Counted from the first letter of the stretch, positions 36,712-49,312 are shown. The stretch is 64,000 nucleotides of DNA from Pseudisothecium myosuroides (GCA_951799445.1 OX637291.1:7380501-7444500), one strand, 5' to 3'. Program-made: numbers and translations. The notes: generated from the sequence alone by a model not told the origin.

Positions 36712-36714
36712 TCA

Positions 36715-37830
36715 ACGGAAGAGGGTCAATATAAATGTTTGCAAATTTATATGGGCTTGATTTTCATTGACTTATGTACTGTAATATGAGATCTGATTCC
36801 ATCAGCTTCATATAGCTTTTAATTTGAACCATCTCTCAAATTTGTAATATTTTTATGTGTGATCTGATTTGCATGAGTGATTTGGTCTTGTGTTGCTTAA
36901 AACTACGAAGTTTTATAATTGATCAATTTGGGATGGATGATAATGAGATAAATTTGCATCATACTGATGTTCGATGCTGCTGGTGGTATGTGCATTACTC
37001 ATAATTAATTATTACATGTTCATATAATAAAGGACTTAAAATGTTTATTCCACTTCCAAAACGTTTTAATGCCATTAAATTAAGCAAGTGAATCATTTTC
37101 AATCCACCAAACACAAACTGTGTAGGTTGAACTCTTAGAAGATGTTGTTGTATAAAGAGAGTTTGCTTTGGAAAATCACGAGGATTCTAGCTGCTACTGG
37201 AAATAGTTTGCTACGGAATTCAGTCAAATCTTCTAGTCTTCAGTCTTCATTCTTCAAATTCTTCTCCGTTGATCTATTCTGTAGTGGCTCTATAAGGGTC
37301 AGGTTAAGGGTAGGTGATAAAAACCCACGGCCTTAGACGGGTAAAACGGGACGGCTAAACCACAAGCTGACCATCCGAAAAATTGGCTCCTAAACCTCAA
37401 ACTCATGGTGACCAGTAAGTGAGCCTCACCAATAGGAACGATATAAAAGACCAACCATGTAAGACATCAATCCCACTTCGTCGCCACAAACACAAAACAA
37501 GAGTAATATTGAATCACCACATAGTCCGCAATAAAGTTTACAATGTAGAAATGAAAAACAAGCCTACCAAATTGGCTAGAAACAAAATAAAGACAACAAG
37601 CTTCCAAAGCCGGCTAGGAATAACAAGTTACAAGCCTCAACATGCAAATCTTCATATTTTCATATCTTCAACTCTTCAAACCTTGAAGTCTTCAAGAAAT
37701 GTAGAATAAAACTTGAAACTAAACTCTAATCTAGCTGTGTTTTTGATCTACTGCCAAAAATAGCTCCAACCTCCAAATGCTCAAAACAATAACAATTTGA
37801 AAAGTTGTTGAGATAATCTAATATCCTTCA
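36715..37830. other. intergenic DNA
   Basis: No gene recognised. A GC-richer patch at 37290-37420 has no clear coding frame. Confidence 0.4.
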
Positions 37831-38365
37831 AAATTTCAAATTGAACTAAGATACTGTTTAAAAGTTATAGACAAGCAAAGTCTTGACCTTCTCTTTTGAA
37901 AGGCAACAGATCTTTCTTATCTCAAAATTCTATATCTTTTTCAATTTTTGTTCAAATTTCAAATATAATAGTTTTTTTGAAAGCTAAGCTCACAAAATAA
38001 CTTTTCTTCAAATTTCAAATTGATTTAAGATACTATCTAAAAGTTATAGACAAGCAAAATTTTGACTTTCTCTTTTGAAAGGCAATAGATCTCTCCTATC
38101 TCAAAATTCTATATCTTCTTCAATTTTTGTTCAAATTCCAAATATAATAGCTTTTTCGAAAACTTAGCTCACAAAATAACTTCTCCTCAAATTTCAAATT
38201 GATTTAAGATATTGTCCAAAAGTTATAGACAAGCAAACTCTCGACCTTCTCTTTCAAAAGGTAGTAAATCCCTCCTCCATTAGTACTCTATAATTCTTTC
38301 CATACTTCTCTAAATCTCAAGTGTAATAGCTTCTTAAAAAAATAACATCACGAACTATCTTCTCT
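37831..38365. repeat. tandem repeat, three copies of 179 bp
   Basis: Copies start at 37831, 38010 and 38189 with aaatttcaaattga-ttaag, followed in each by aaaagttatagacaagcaaa and a ctcttttgaaagg-like box. Identity falls toward the last copy. Confidence 0.85.
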
Positions 38366-40376
38366 CAAAATTTCACTCAAAGATGCTTACTTGAACAAGA
38401 GTCATGAGCCTCAAAAATTTCAGTTGTTTTAGTTGGGTAGCCACAAACTCCGTAATCTTTAAACTCTCATAACTTTCTCAATACAAATTCAAATCAAGCT
38501 TGCAAATTCATTTTGGAAAGGCAATTTTGTAAAAAGAAACTTCTTTAAATTTCATTGCAAAATTATTGGTATAAAAAAAGATATCATCCATCAAAATTCG
38601 GGTTCAAACCCCTCCTTCTTCTCACACACCTCATAATAAAAACCTCTCCTTCTCCATACAAACACCCCTCAAAACAAAGTAGAAGATGCCGACCTATCTT
38701 CTAAACCCCTAAAGTAGGAAGAATCAACCTAAAATACATCACATGGGCCTCCTTACCCCCCATTGACTTTAGAAAAAAACAACCAAAGGTAAGTTCCTAT
38801 TCATTTTCTAAAACCAATTAACCCCAAAGGTTTAAACTAGGAGGTATATCACTTCTATTCTTCTATTTTTCAACTTCTAATACAAAAAAAATTAAATTAA
38901 CTAAAGAACTCCAATCCAAATTAAACAGATGTAAAAACTGAAGTTGAAGAAAAACAATATTCCATCTGCAAGAACTTAGGAATGCGTCTGATAGTATTTG
39001 TCACGTATCTGTATGTTCGGTCTTTGTTAAAGAATCCACTGGCCCTTTCAATCAATGTTGATGGCTAGTAGCTTCTCTGTTTGGCCTCATTATACAAAAT
39101 ACTGGTCTTTGTTTATGCCCTCGTAATTTGCCTCAAATGTTACATCTTGGGTGCCCCACTCAACACATCCTATTTGAAGTAGAATCACCAAAGCACAAAC
39201 GCTTCTATCAAGATTATCATGCCAACATTGCTCCACACAAGGTTTCTTTAGCGGACGAGAAGGTCTAGCTTTATCTCATGGATGGTATGACAATGGTGAA
39301 GAAATCGCAGACTGAGATGGTTAAATTGGCAACTGTAACAAGGAAAACTCTAATTCTGCCTCTGAATCTGCCTCTGGATCTTACGACTCCGTAGAAACCC
39401 TCCAATTCGACATTGCAAAGTCGAACTTCAAAACTACGTATATTTTTATAAAATCGGGAAGAACACTCCAGACTATTGAAATTTGTCAAAGGTTTTTGTT
39501 CTTTTAACAACTATATTGGCAACAAGCATCGACTTAAAGCCACTCGACACGTTATCTTGAAGCTTTCTTCTTTAGAATCTTAGAACCTCTTCAAAATACA
39601 AAATAAATATATATTTTAAATAATGTACAAATGTAAAACATGATAGCATGATGTTTTTTAGTATGTCATACAGAAATTAGTGAGCAGCTGTGAAGTTGGC
39701 TTTGGCTTGTGGTGCTGATGTGGTGGCTTTGAATTCCAACCCCTTCTGTTTGTCGCTGGAGGTTTGCTCTTTTTCTTATTCACCCTATTTTATTTAGAAT
39801 TTATTCAAGGTTTCAAGGTTTTAGAATTTAAGGTATATGATTTTTGCCATAAGCACACTAGCATGCATTAATTAGAACATAATGGCATACAAAATCCAGT
39901 CCAAATATGGCAAATTGACCAATTGGGTTCCTTTCAATAGTTAATCCTAAAGGTCTAAATTGGCCTCATGCTTTTTTGTAGCAAGTTTGATTAGGTCATT
40001 TGGATAATTTCCTTTGTTCAAGTATCATATCAATATTGTTGAATTCTATTGTTTCACGATTTGATCAATCAAATTGATTATGTAACCACCATAAATCCTT
40101 GATAGGGATTAAAAAAATGTTGTGGCTGTATCTAGCAAAGAAGGTCAATGTCATGGGTTGTAGCATGCTTCACTTATAAATCTGATTTGTTGTACAGTAT
40201 GAGGGAAGCACATATTCCAAAGCATAGATTTGACATGATTTAGTATGTGATAGAAAGACTTAGCTTTTGAAGGATATGATCTTAAGTGAGTTTACACCGA
40301 GCTTGGACCATATAAAAGCAAAACTTTACTAAAAGCATCACAACTAGTCTTCTCTCCTGGTATTCCGCTCACACAG
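38366..40376. other. intergenic DNA
   Basis: No gene recognised. Blocks at 38980-39260 and 39270-39510 are less AT-rich but carry no family signature. Confidence 0.4.
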
Positions 40377-40708
40377 GCTGATATTGCTTCTACTATTCAA
40401 GCTGTAAGTATGATTATAACCTTGCAAATTGACTGTTGTCATCCACTTACATACTACCCTATAGGACCACAAAGCTACACATTACCAAACATGTAGTATG
40501 CTTTTAGTATGTGTAGTTTTTAGTATGTCATACAAGGATTATCTTTTGCTTAGTTTTTTTAATTTTTTAACCTGTACATGCAAAATGGATTTGATATGTG
40601 TACAAAGTCATGATCGCATCATTGACGTTTGTGTAGAAGGAAGTAAATTGAAATTTGTCTAGAATTGTGTTTGGTGTTGCTGAATCTCTTGTTCACCCGT
40701 CCTCCCAG

Positions 40709-40817
40709 GTTGTTTGGGAGCAATGAGAGATGCAATGCTTATGGCAATTATTACCAGTGTAGCTTCAACGGGATAATTGGAGAATTGCCTTCAGAGATTG
40801 GCAACTTGACCAACTTG
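40709..40817 (+). pseudogene. leucine-rich repeat exon fragment
   Basis: Exon bounded by a good acceptor (cctcccag) and donor (gtaatc). It encodes CNAYGNYYQCSFNG then GELPSEIGNLTNL, the plant-type LRR pattern of receptor kinases and receptor-like proteins. A further fragment at 41370-41456 encodes DLSNNNFSE followed by a stop. No kinase domain follows. Confidence 0.7.
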
Positions 40818-40920
40818 GTAATCAACTAATCATATAAATCCCTCTCCTCCTCCTCAAAATTATTAAGATTTGAGCTGAACCAAGTCCTTTCTAGTTCTAT
40901 TTTGTGGTTTTGGATTTCAG

Positions 40921-41051
40921 AGGAAAGTGGTTGCAATAATGTTGTATGGAATGCAGTGGTTGCTATCTGTCCAATTAACAACGAGATTCACATCTACAAA
41001 GCCTCCTTGGCTCCCAAGTTAGTTTGGGAGCGGGTTCATGTTCTTGACAAG
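40921..41051 (+). pseudogene. ARPC1: ARPC1 (Arp2/3 complex subunit 1) exon fragment
   Basis: Exon between ttggatttcag and the donor gtgcct. It encodes VVWNAVVAICPINNEIHIYK then WERVHVLDK, which matches the first WD40 repeat of plant ARPC1 (pattern: W-P... ALCPNN-EVHIYK ... WE-LHVL-KH). No other ARPC1 exon is nearby, so this is an isolated fragment between LRR exon fragments. Confidence 0.72.
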
Positions 41052-41369
41052 GTGCCTAGTTTCTGCCCTTATATTGTGGGTAGATTGTGCTTGATTTAAT
41101 GTTGGCTTAGTACTTGCCAATATATATCAAGTGCATGACAATGACACTAACATCACAGTTATATGAGGCTAACATCACTTGCATTACACTTACACATTGA
41201 CTTAATATCATTAACTCAAGATGAGGATTATATCAATTTAATGGGGGGGGTGATGTGTGAAGGGAGAGCTTTAAGTCTGCAGGTCTGCTTTCATGCATGC
41301 TTTTGTTTGAGTTGTGGTGTTGAGGTTTTATGCAGTTTCTAATTTAATTCATGTATGTCTTGATAACAG

Positions 41370-41456
41370 AGACCTAAGCAACAATAATTTCAGTGAATAG
41401 GAGTCTTCAAATGAGCTCTCAAAGGACTTTCTTCTATTCGTCTCTCCAATATCTGT
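41370..41456 (+). pseudogene. second LRR exon fragment with stop
   Basis: After the acceptor gataacag it reads DLSNNNFSE, then TAG, then open sequence to the donor gtgagtac. The DLSxNNFS core is an LRR consensus segment. Confidence 0.55.
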
Positions 41457-42146
41457 GAGTACATCAAGTTCCTATCAAATTATTGTCTTCCGTCTAAGAG
41501 TCTTAGATTCAACATATATTAGTAATTCAAATGGTTTTGATTTTACGAAAACGAAAATATTATTTTCAATTAATATGTTACATAAGTAGATTTCTATATT
41601 CATGTGTTCAGATTTGTCTTATGGGCAAGAAACAACTCATTGGCTTAGTTAGTAATTCAAATGATTTTGATTTTCTAAATTGATTCAAAATATTTAAATT
41701 AGTTATTTCATATTTAATTCAAAAATCTAATCAATATTTAATCAATATTTAAACATAATATCAATTTCACAAATATTTTAATTGTATGAGATGTTGAGAT
41801 CATTCAATCTCAACATGGATATATTCTATTTGTATTACAAGTTCAGTCTATTTGTATTGCAAGTTCACCTTACCTAGCCATGAGTAGGATTGTGAATGAT
41901 CATGGTGACCATAATGGAACTCCCAATGAAGAATGATTCTCTTTATATGTAGTCTCTAGAAATTCACGAAACAATCTAATTTTAGTGACAGCCTTGGTTG
42001 AGTTAGACTTTGGGTGTTGTGTACCTTGTAAGCGATCATATGATCAAGTTTCTAGGGATCTCATCATGTTTGCATTCGCTTGCTTTTTTCAGACATGATA
42101 TAGACTGCATCCATGTTGATCTTTTGAATCTCTTTTCTTGATACAG

Positions 42147-42216
42147 GTTGGGAAGGTAGACATCAATGGATTAAAGGAGTGGGTTCAAGGCAACAATACC
42201 AATACGAACATATAAG
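42147..42216 (+). pseudogene. unidentified exon fragment
   Basis: Bounded by gatacag and gtaagt; one frame is open (WEGRHQWIKGVGSRQQYQY). Family not recognised. Confidence 0.35.
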
Positions 42217-42653
42217 GTAAGTACACCTAATTTCAACTTTTTCTAAAACCACACAGTGTAGAGTCTTGCTTAAAATGTACTTTCATTCTTCATGAGAGCC
42301 TATGGTTGGTTGTCCAAAATCTTATTTTCAATACTTTGAAAATTTGTAGTTTATATACACTTTGTCTTAAAAATGCATTCTAAGATAATGTAAAATTTTC
42401 TTTTTACTACCAACAAGATTCTACAGAGAAAAATTTAATATAATGATGGAAACCATGCTAGATTGCTTTGTTGTGCAATTTTAAATGTAGCTACTGTAGT
42501 GTATAAAACTATAGTTAAAGATAAATTATTAGTGCATTGAATATTGTATTATTGAATCCTTTGGATGATGGTATGATGAACAAGCCTACAGAAAAGAAGA
42601 GCAGTGCCGGCAAAGTTCTTTAGAGCGGTCAGGGAGCAGTCCACAGCTACATC
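42217..42653. other. AT-rich spacer
   Basis: Nothing recognised. Confidence 0.4.
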
Positions 42654-42655
42654 GA

Positions 42656-43662
42656 CATCACAAAGTTGAAACCCTACGAAATGTCACTAATTATCGTGTG
42701 GTTACTATTGCTTCATGGATGCGCACGTTAATTTACAATTTTATCGCACTGTTACGATGCCCAAGATTTTTGCACAAGTGTGAAAATCCTACAAAAATCC
42801 TACAACCGGCCATGTGACAACCACCACAAATAGTGATGCCACCAAGGTTTGAACCGTGGACCTCCAAGTTGAGGCCCAAGGTTCTTAACAATCCAATGCA
42901 CCACTAACTCACACATGTGTCCAAAGTAGGAGTTGGAAGTTATTTACCAAGTTTTTGCAGTTTTTTCCCAAGTGCTTTGTAAAATCAGCAGACTTCAGAC
43001 CTCATTTAGGCATAGTAAATCAATTTTTTTCAAAAAATTTTGAACTAAGAAAAGTTGTAAAATGAAATTAACTTTCACCTCCAAAAATCCGTTTGTGATT
43101 CAGAGATTTTTATAAAAAGTTATGGACAAAATTCAGAGACAGGTCAGAATGGACAATTTTTTTACATTTACAAATCTGTCTCTGAATTTTGTCCATAACT
43201 TTTTATAAAAATCTCTGAATCACAAACGGATTTTTGGAGGTGAAAGTTAATTTCATTTTACAACTTTTCTTAGTTCAAAATTTTTTGAAAAAAATTGATT
43301 TACTATGCCTAAATGAGGTCTGAAGTCTGCTGATTTTACAAAGCACTTGGGAAAAAACTGCAAAAACTTGGTAAATAACTTCCAACTCCTACTTTGGACA
43401 CATGTGTGAGTTAGTGGTGCATTGGATTGTTAAGAACCTTGGGCCTCAACTTGGAGGTCCACGGTTCAAACCTTGGTGGCATCACTATCTGTGGTGGTTG
43501 TCACATGGCTGGTTGTAGGATTTTTGTAGGATTTTCACACTTGTGCAAAAATCGTGGACATCGTAACAGTGCGATAAAACTGTAAATTAACGTGCGCATC
43601 CATGAAGCAATAGTAACCACACGATAATTAGTGACATTTCGTAGGGTTCCAACTTTGTGATG
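42656..43662. mobile_element. 1,007-bp foldback element, CATCACAAAG family
   Basis: Two arms of exactly 487 bp (42656-43142 and 43176-43662) around a 33-bp loop, with only a handful of mismatches by eye. Ends CATCACAAAG and CTTTGTGATG as in 23587-23943; the next ~90 bp are also related (ccctacga, aattatcgtgtgg, tcgcactg). Flanked by GA at 42654-42655 and 43663-43664, again a 2-bp duplication. A transcript across it would fold into a 487-bp hairpin. Non-coding. Confidence 0.9.
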
Positions 43663-43669
43663 GATAACT

Positions 43670-44517
43670 AGCTTGCAAAACGAGAAAGGCGAAGTGGAAC
43701 GGTCACAGGACGGACTTAAGGAAATTTGCCGCTCCTTCTATAGCAGACTGTACTAGGAGACCGAAACCAGGTCTGAACATGCAGAGGCGAGGTTGGCCCT
43801 GCTAGGTCTTGTACCGAAGAGGTTCTCCCACGCCGCCCAAGAATGCTTGGACCTAATGCTGTCGGAAAAGAGCTAGAAGAGGCTGCAAAGGAGATGGCAA
43901 AAGGAAAGATCCATGGATGCGACGATATAGCCGTTGAATTTTTCACGAAATACTGGAGCTTCATCGAAGCGGACTTCCACAGTATGGTACAAGCAGCAAT
44001 AACCAACGGCAGTTTCCCCGCCCAACTCACGCGTGGTCTCATCGCGTTAATACGTAAAGGAAATGAGAAGGATTTGTTGGCCAATTGGAGGCCCATCACA
44101 CTATTGAACGTGGCGTACAAAATAGTGGCTAAAGCTCTGCAACGTAGGTTACAACCGCTTCTCGCAGACGTGATAAGCGAGGACCAAACGGCGTTCTTAC
44201 CGATGTAATACATCCTGGATAATGTATTGGTCACGCATGAGACAATTACTTGGGCAAAGGAGTCGAACCAGGACCTCATACTCCTCAAACTAGACTTCAT
44301 GAAAGCATACGACACGGTTAGCCTCCCATTCTTATGGAGAGTAATGGAGGCCTTAGGAGTACCGCTTAGCTTTATCCACATTTGTCAACTATTATTCACA
44401 GAAGCAGAAGCATCAGTGAGCATTAACGGGAGCGAAACAGAGAGATTTGCGATATCACGAGGAGTCAGGCAAGGATGCCCACTGGCACCTTACCTCTTCC
44501 TCTTTGTGGTCAAGATC
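43670..44517 (+). pseudogene. LINE reverse transcriptase fragment
   Basis: Encodes part of a non-LTR RT: EVERSQDGLKEICRSFY, then after a frameshift AAKEMAKGKIHGCDDIAVEF, LANWRPITLLNVAYKIVAKA, DQTAFLPM, a TAA stop, LDFMKAYDTVSLPF, and RQGCPLAPYLFL. These are RT blocks 0-4 of the plant LINE type. The fragment ends before the YxDD catalytic block. The left edge lies just beside the foldback element. Confidence 0.85.
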
Positions 44518-45285
44518 CATCAAAACTGACCTTCACCCTCCAAGCATCACCTGCATAATTATTTCCAAATCATTAGATTGGACAATGGAACATGGTCAAT
44601 CAAACCATTATAATAGGAAGGAAAACTACACACATACCATATCTGCTTTTAGTTCTTCCATCTTAGCTCTACGGCATGCAATTTCTTCTAGAGTGGCATT
44701 ACTGAGCAAAACTGGAACACCCAAGAGCCGGAAGAGCTCTGTTTTTGCTATGCCTCCAAAATTTGATCTCCGATTAAAAAATGTCCTAATAACAGTGGAT
44801 CTAAGCACTACAAGAGAAAGGGATGTTTTAAGTGAGTTTTTAAGTATAGTCCTAGACACATGATTTTAAGTAATGACCTTTAAGGAGACTTTCAGCAAAA
44901 TTTTATTTAGGTCATCATCTAGCATCAATAAAATCAACACACATTATATACTACACTTTGAAACAATGCTCCAATGATTTGAGTACTAATAGACATCTAA
45001 TCACTATATTTTATACAAGGATAGGTAATGGGGATGAAAATTTACATTCCGGTAGAGTAGGTGATGTGAAAATTAGATTTTCTATTTAGAATCCACTACT
45101 TTTTAGGCACCGAGCTTCCTCCAACAACAATGATGCATGCTCTTCAACAACAAGACGTTGGCTTTTAGTCCTTGGGTGGGGCAATTGTTGTCTCCTACCA
45201 TTGCCAGCTGTTTTAAATGTAACCCGTACTTCTTGTGACATTCGTTGAGCCATCTCAAATTCTGAATTCAACAAAGTCCATTACA
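44518..45285 (-). pseudogene. unidentified gene remnant, exon-like pieces
   Basis: Minus strand. An exon-like block around 45274-45100 reads NSEFEMAQRMSQEVRVTF. A second block starts at an acceptor ttctcttgtag (near 44810) and encodes RSNFGGIAKTELFRLLGVPV then LEEIACRRAKMEELKADM up to the donor gtatgtgtg (about 44636). A third begins after ttatgcag with GDAWRVKVSFDG and is cut off where the LINE fragment ends. The family is not recognised. Confidence 0.45.
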
Positions 45286-45293
45286 AAATTTCA

Positions 45294-45559
45294 GTCCCCG
45301 AAGGAGCCGTGAGTTTTGACCCCCCCGGGTGCAATTGCAGAAAAAATTCAAATAAAAAATTATTTGATTTCGGGTGATGATGTGGCACTACTAGTGCCAT
45401 GTCAGACTTTTTAATTTTTTAAATATTTTTTAAATATATATATATATATATATATATAAATTAAAAATATTAAAAAATACAAAAATAATTTTTTAATTAT
45501 TCTATAATTGCACCGTAGGGGTGCTGAAAATCATCTATTAACGGCCTCTTCGAGGCCCC
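45294..45559. mobile_element. imperfect foldback element with (TA)n core
   Basis: Ends ccccgaaggagccgt and the approximate inverse acggcctcttcgaggcccc, followed inward by cgggtgcaatt and its inverse aattgcaccg. A (TA)n run occupies 45434-45458. No target duplication fixed. Confidence 0.5.
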
Positions 45560-47035
45560 AAACTTCTTCTAATGACTAGCTTAGTTTTGAATTTTGTTAC
45601 AATTCCTTAAATTCATTTTCAAACTACATTTCTAATTGTACATCACATATATCATTGAGATGCCAAAATTTCTGTGCATGTCGAATAATCTAAGTAGTAC
45701 AAACAAAACTATAAGAAATCAAACTACTACAATGGCACTCCATGTAATTGACAAATACAACTGTAGATTGTCTAGAAGATCCAATGATTTTCAAGTAATA
45801 ATGCCATGAGATGTGTCTAATTCCAAAAATAAGCAAGAAATCCATTACCAATTATGAACTATTCAAATATTTCAAGTATGGCATGGAGTTTGAACAACTT
45901 TAACTCATTTATACTAAATTAAGCTATAATAAATGAAGGTCTACATTACATTACTAGATAAGGATGGAACAACTTCTATACCCTTTGTTGGGGTTGTAGT
46001 GGCCTGTTGTTAGTATGAATTGAGGGTTGCAAATGTGAACAAACTTACTTATACAAAAGTAAATGCCAAGTATCCACACTAATGATAGAAATTTTGGAAT
46101 AAACAATAATTGCAAATGACCTTCCTATTATAATTCTAATAGTTCAAAGTTTCACAATGTCAAGGAGTACAAGAGGTATATTTTCATTTTGGGCTTTTAG
46201 TCTTCTTGCATATCTATCATAGCTAGGCAATAAAATTTGTAATCCATATTTGGATTTTAAATACAAATAATTAAACAACATCCTTTCTACAACTTATACA
46301 GCTACTGGATAAAATCATTTTGAAATACTATACAATACAAACATGTGCTAAAACAAGTGTTGAATTACATACAAGGCGCTTAGACTTACCACGCAAATGA
46401 ACTGCACAATTGTGCAAGAAGAATGCAGTCCGACATAAAGAAATCCACAAGCAAATGACGGAAGTTAGACCTTCTTAGCCAAAAAATCTTTAGTCTGAAG
46501 CTTTGTGACGGTGTATTTATAACAGCCGCCAACCTTCTTATCTTACACAAGTAACCTTTTGACACGTCTACTGTATAGAAACTCACTAGTACTACCTGTA
46601 TTGTATACAAGAAGTATTGTAGTTGTATTGAAGTTTGAATGACTACCACTATAGATTACCAAATAGAGACATTTATATTTAGAATATATTTTAGAAGATT
46701 TGTAATTTTAGATTCTAAAAATAATAATAAAACTCCACATCACAGTAATATATTACATTTTAATGCATAGCACCTATTTTTATTATTTGCTTAGAGCCTT
46801 CATATCATTCAAAATAATGCATACAACCTTTCTTACTAGCTTATTATTGTAAAAAAATTACAAAACAAAAATTGAAGAACCAACTACAATCCTCTAAATG
46901 TATAAATTGTAGTATCTTTATAATCAATAATACAATATATGTTTTTACAATGAATGTAATTCTCATTTGAATATACAAGCTAAAAGTTGCAATTGTAAAT
47001 AACCACTAAAATACCACCAATTGGATTTAGGCAAG
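45560..47035. other. AT-rich intergenic DNA
   Basis: No gene recognised with confidence. A minus-strand frame at 46386-46560 is mildly coding-like only. Confidence 0.4.
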
Positions 47036-47400
47036 TACCTTTAGTCTCAATTTTGGTTGTTATTTTTTGAAACTTTTTTTGAAAATAGAATTATTTAGAT
47101 TTGTGGGAATATGACTTTTCTTTCAATTGGTGTCTCAAAGCAAAGTTTAGTCCGAATAAGCTCAAAATAAGGGAGCCCAAATAGCAAAAGAAATTCACAA
47201 AAATTAGAATTTTTTTTTTTTGATTTCTTTTGCCTTTGATTATATTTTTGTCTACATAAAAATCTTTGATTCATCTCATTTGGATAAGGGATGTGAAAGT
47301 TTTGGAGAATCTTGTTTAACCCACAATTATCACAATTTCTTGAAAAAATAATGAGTTGGATTTGTTTTTGAAATCAATTTTGATAATGTTTCAAAAAAAA
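47036..47400. mobile_element. relic related to the TTAA element family
   Basis: Shares the internal stretch gattatatttttgtctac...tttgattcatctcatttgga with the copies at 1795, 47702 and 58964. No ends remain. Confidence 0.4.
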
Positions 47401-47701
47401 TCCACATGGTTTAATTTGCTTGTCTGAATAATGCCACCATTGAAATTAGTGTAATTCAACTTCATCTTAGAAATATCAAATTAATGTCCTTTTATATCAT
47501 ACATATTTATGCTTAATAATTTTTTAAACAATGAAAATTAAGTTTTTTTAAGATTTTTTTTTTATACTCTAAATTCAACTTCCTACTATAAAGATTTAAA
47601 CTTCAATACTTTGTAGTGCAATAAATTTAAATTAAAAAGGTTAAAAGTCAAATAATGTACTAGTCATATAAGGTGAAAAAAACTACTTTTCTTCAATTTA
47701 A

Positions 47702-48250
47702 TCCCTAAAGTCCCCTTCAATTGTTTCCTTGAAGGACAAAATGGATTTTGGGTAGGCTCCTACGGTCTCAATATTTGTCTTAATTTTTTGACATTTTTAG
47801 TGAAGGTGGAAAATCACATTAGCATTCCAAATACATAATTTTTTATTTCAATTGGAGCTTGAAAGAAAAATTATGGCCTATAAAGCCCTTTTTTCTAGTT
47901 CAACAAGTATGAAAAAAACTCAAAAAAACTTAAAATAAAAAAATTTAGCAATGCTTTTTATATAGATTATATTTTTATCTACATGGAAAGCTTTGATTTA
48001 TTCCATTTGAATTTGTTATGTGAAAGTTATAGACAATCTTGTTTTTTGGGGCTATTAGAGCATATTTTTGCAACTATTATTTGTTTGATCAAAAAATTGT
48101 AAATTTAGTATACTAACGCATTTTTATACTAGTTAGGTATAAGATACTACAATTACATATGCAAAAAAAAATCTTCATAATTTTTAAATTTTGCAATAGA
48201 AATGGTAGTTCTTAGTGTTTATTAGGAAAAAAAAGGTCTTGGACATTCGA
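47702..48250. mobile_element. TTAA-type element, degraded copy
   Basis: Left end tccctaaagtcc after TTAA (47698-47701). The interior follows the family to gaaatggtagttctt and ggtcttgg, but the right terminal repeat is lost. Confidence 0.55.
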
Positions 48251-48929
48251 CGGTGTCGTGATGTGGGCCGTCTACTAGTTAAATGAGGCATTCTTGTTTG
48301 TTAGAAGGGTGTGTTAGTATTGAGCCTTGTTGTGTTTGAAGCTTGATGTGAGTTCATTTGTTAATGCTAGCCACCAGTTGATAATTGGTTAGTTAGTATT
48401 TGATTCCTAGATTAGTGGGATTAGAGTTAGGGCTAGCCGGCGGCTAGCCGCCTTTGGGGTTTGAGGTCTACTTGAGGCAAGGGCTGGTCCTTGTTTTTTC
48501 TCTTGTTTTTTTGTGTGTTGGGAGGTGTGGGAGGCACTTTGAGTGCTAGTTGTGTACTTGTTGAGGTTTGATATTGAATGGAGCATTGATTTGAGGGAGT
48601 TTTTGTGTTGTACTTTGGAGGAATGTTGGATGAATACAAGCTTTTGGATCTAAGTTTTTGAACAATTGATCTACAGTGATGCCAAGTTTTAGATCTAGAT
48701 CTATTATGGAGAAAAAGTTATGAAGCTTTGAAGTGGAAATGTTTGGATTCACAGGCAGCCAAGGAGGGCGTTTTTGAGGAGCTTCTTTATTATTGAGATC
48801 TTGTGCAATGGCAATAGAACTTTGAGGGAATCTTTCTTATCTTATCTTATAACTTATATCAAAATTTTAGCTTCAATAGACTTAGGATCTAGGAGTTGTG
48901 CACCAAAATACAACCGGGTTGAAAAAGCA
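48251..48929. other. intergenic DNA
   Basis: No gene recognised. Confidence 0.4.
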
Positions 48930-49312
48930 GAGAAGGATTAGGAAGTCAGTAGTGGAAAAATGATCATAAAAACCGGACAATATCTTAGAATTTAATGAAA
49001 TTTGGTATGTGTGTATTTGGATAGTTGATCTACAAAGTAGCAAAGTTTCAAGTTGTTTGGAGCTATTGTCCAAATTTTATGCAAAACCAAATCTAGGTAT
49101 GTCAATTTCTAGGGTAGTTTGAGAAGGGTTAGGAAGTGAGTAGTAGAGAAATGTCTATAAAAATCGAACAATGTCTTAGAATGTGATAAAATTTGGTATG
49201 TGTGTATTTGGGTAGCTGATCTACAAAATAAAAAAATTTCAAGTTGTTTGGAGTTACTGTGCAAACGTTATGCAAAATCAAAGTTGCATATGCTAGTTTT
49301 TAGGGCATTATG
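48930..49312. repeat. tandem duplication, 191 bp
   Basis: Copies start at 48930 and 49121 (gagaagg-ttaggaagt). Both contain atttggtatgtgtgtatttgg and caagttgtttgga. Confidence 0.8.

Noticed and set aside
39940..39960. Possible TTAA element end (gttaatcctaaaggtc)
   Set aside because: Only a short match; no second end or family interior nearby.
44803..44822. CACTA-like terminal repeat (cactacaagagaaa)
   Set aside because: On the minus strand this is a polypyrimidine tract and splice acceptor (tttctcttgtag) in front of an exon-like block; no matching inverted end or 3-bp duplication was found.
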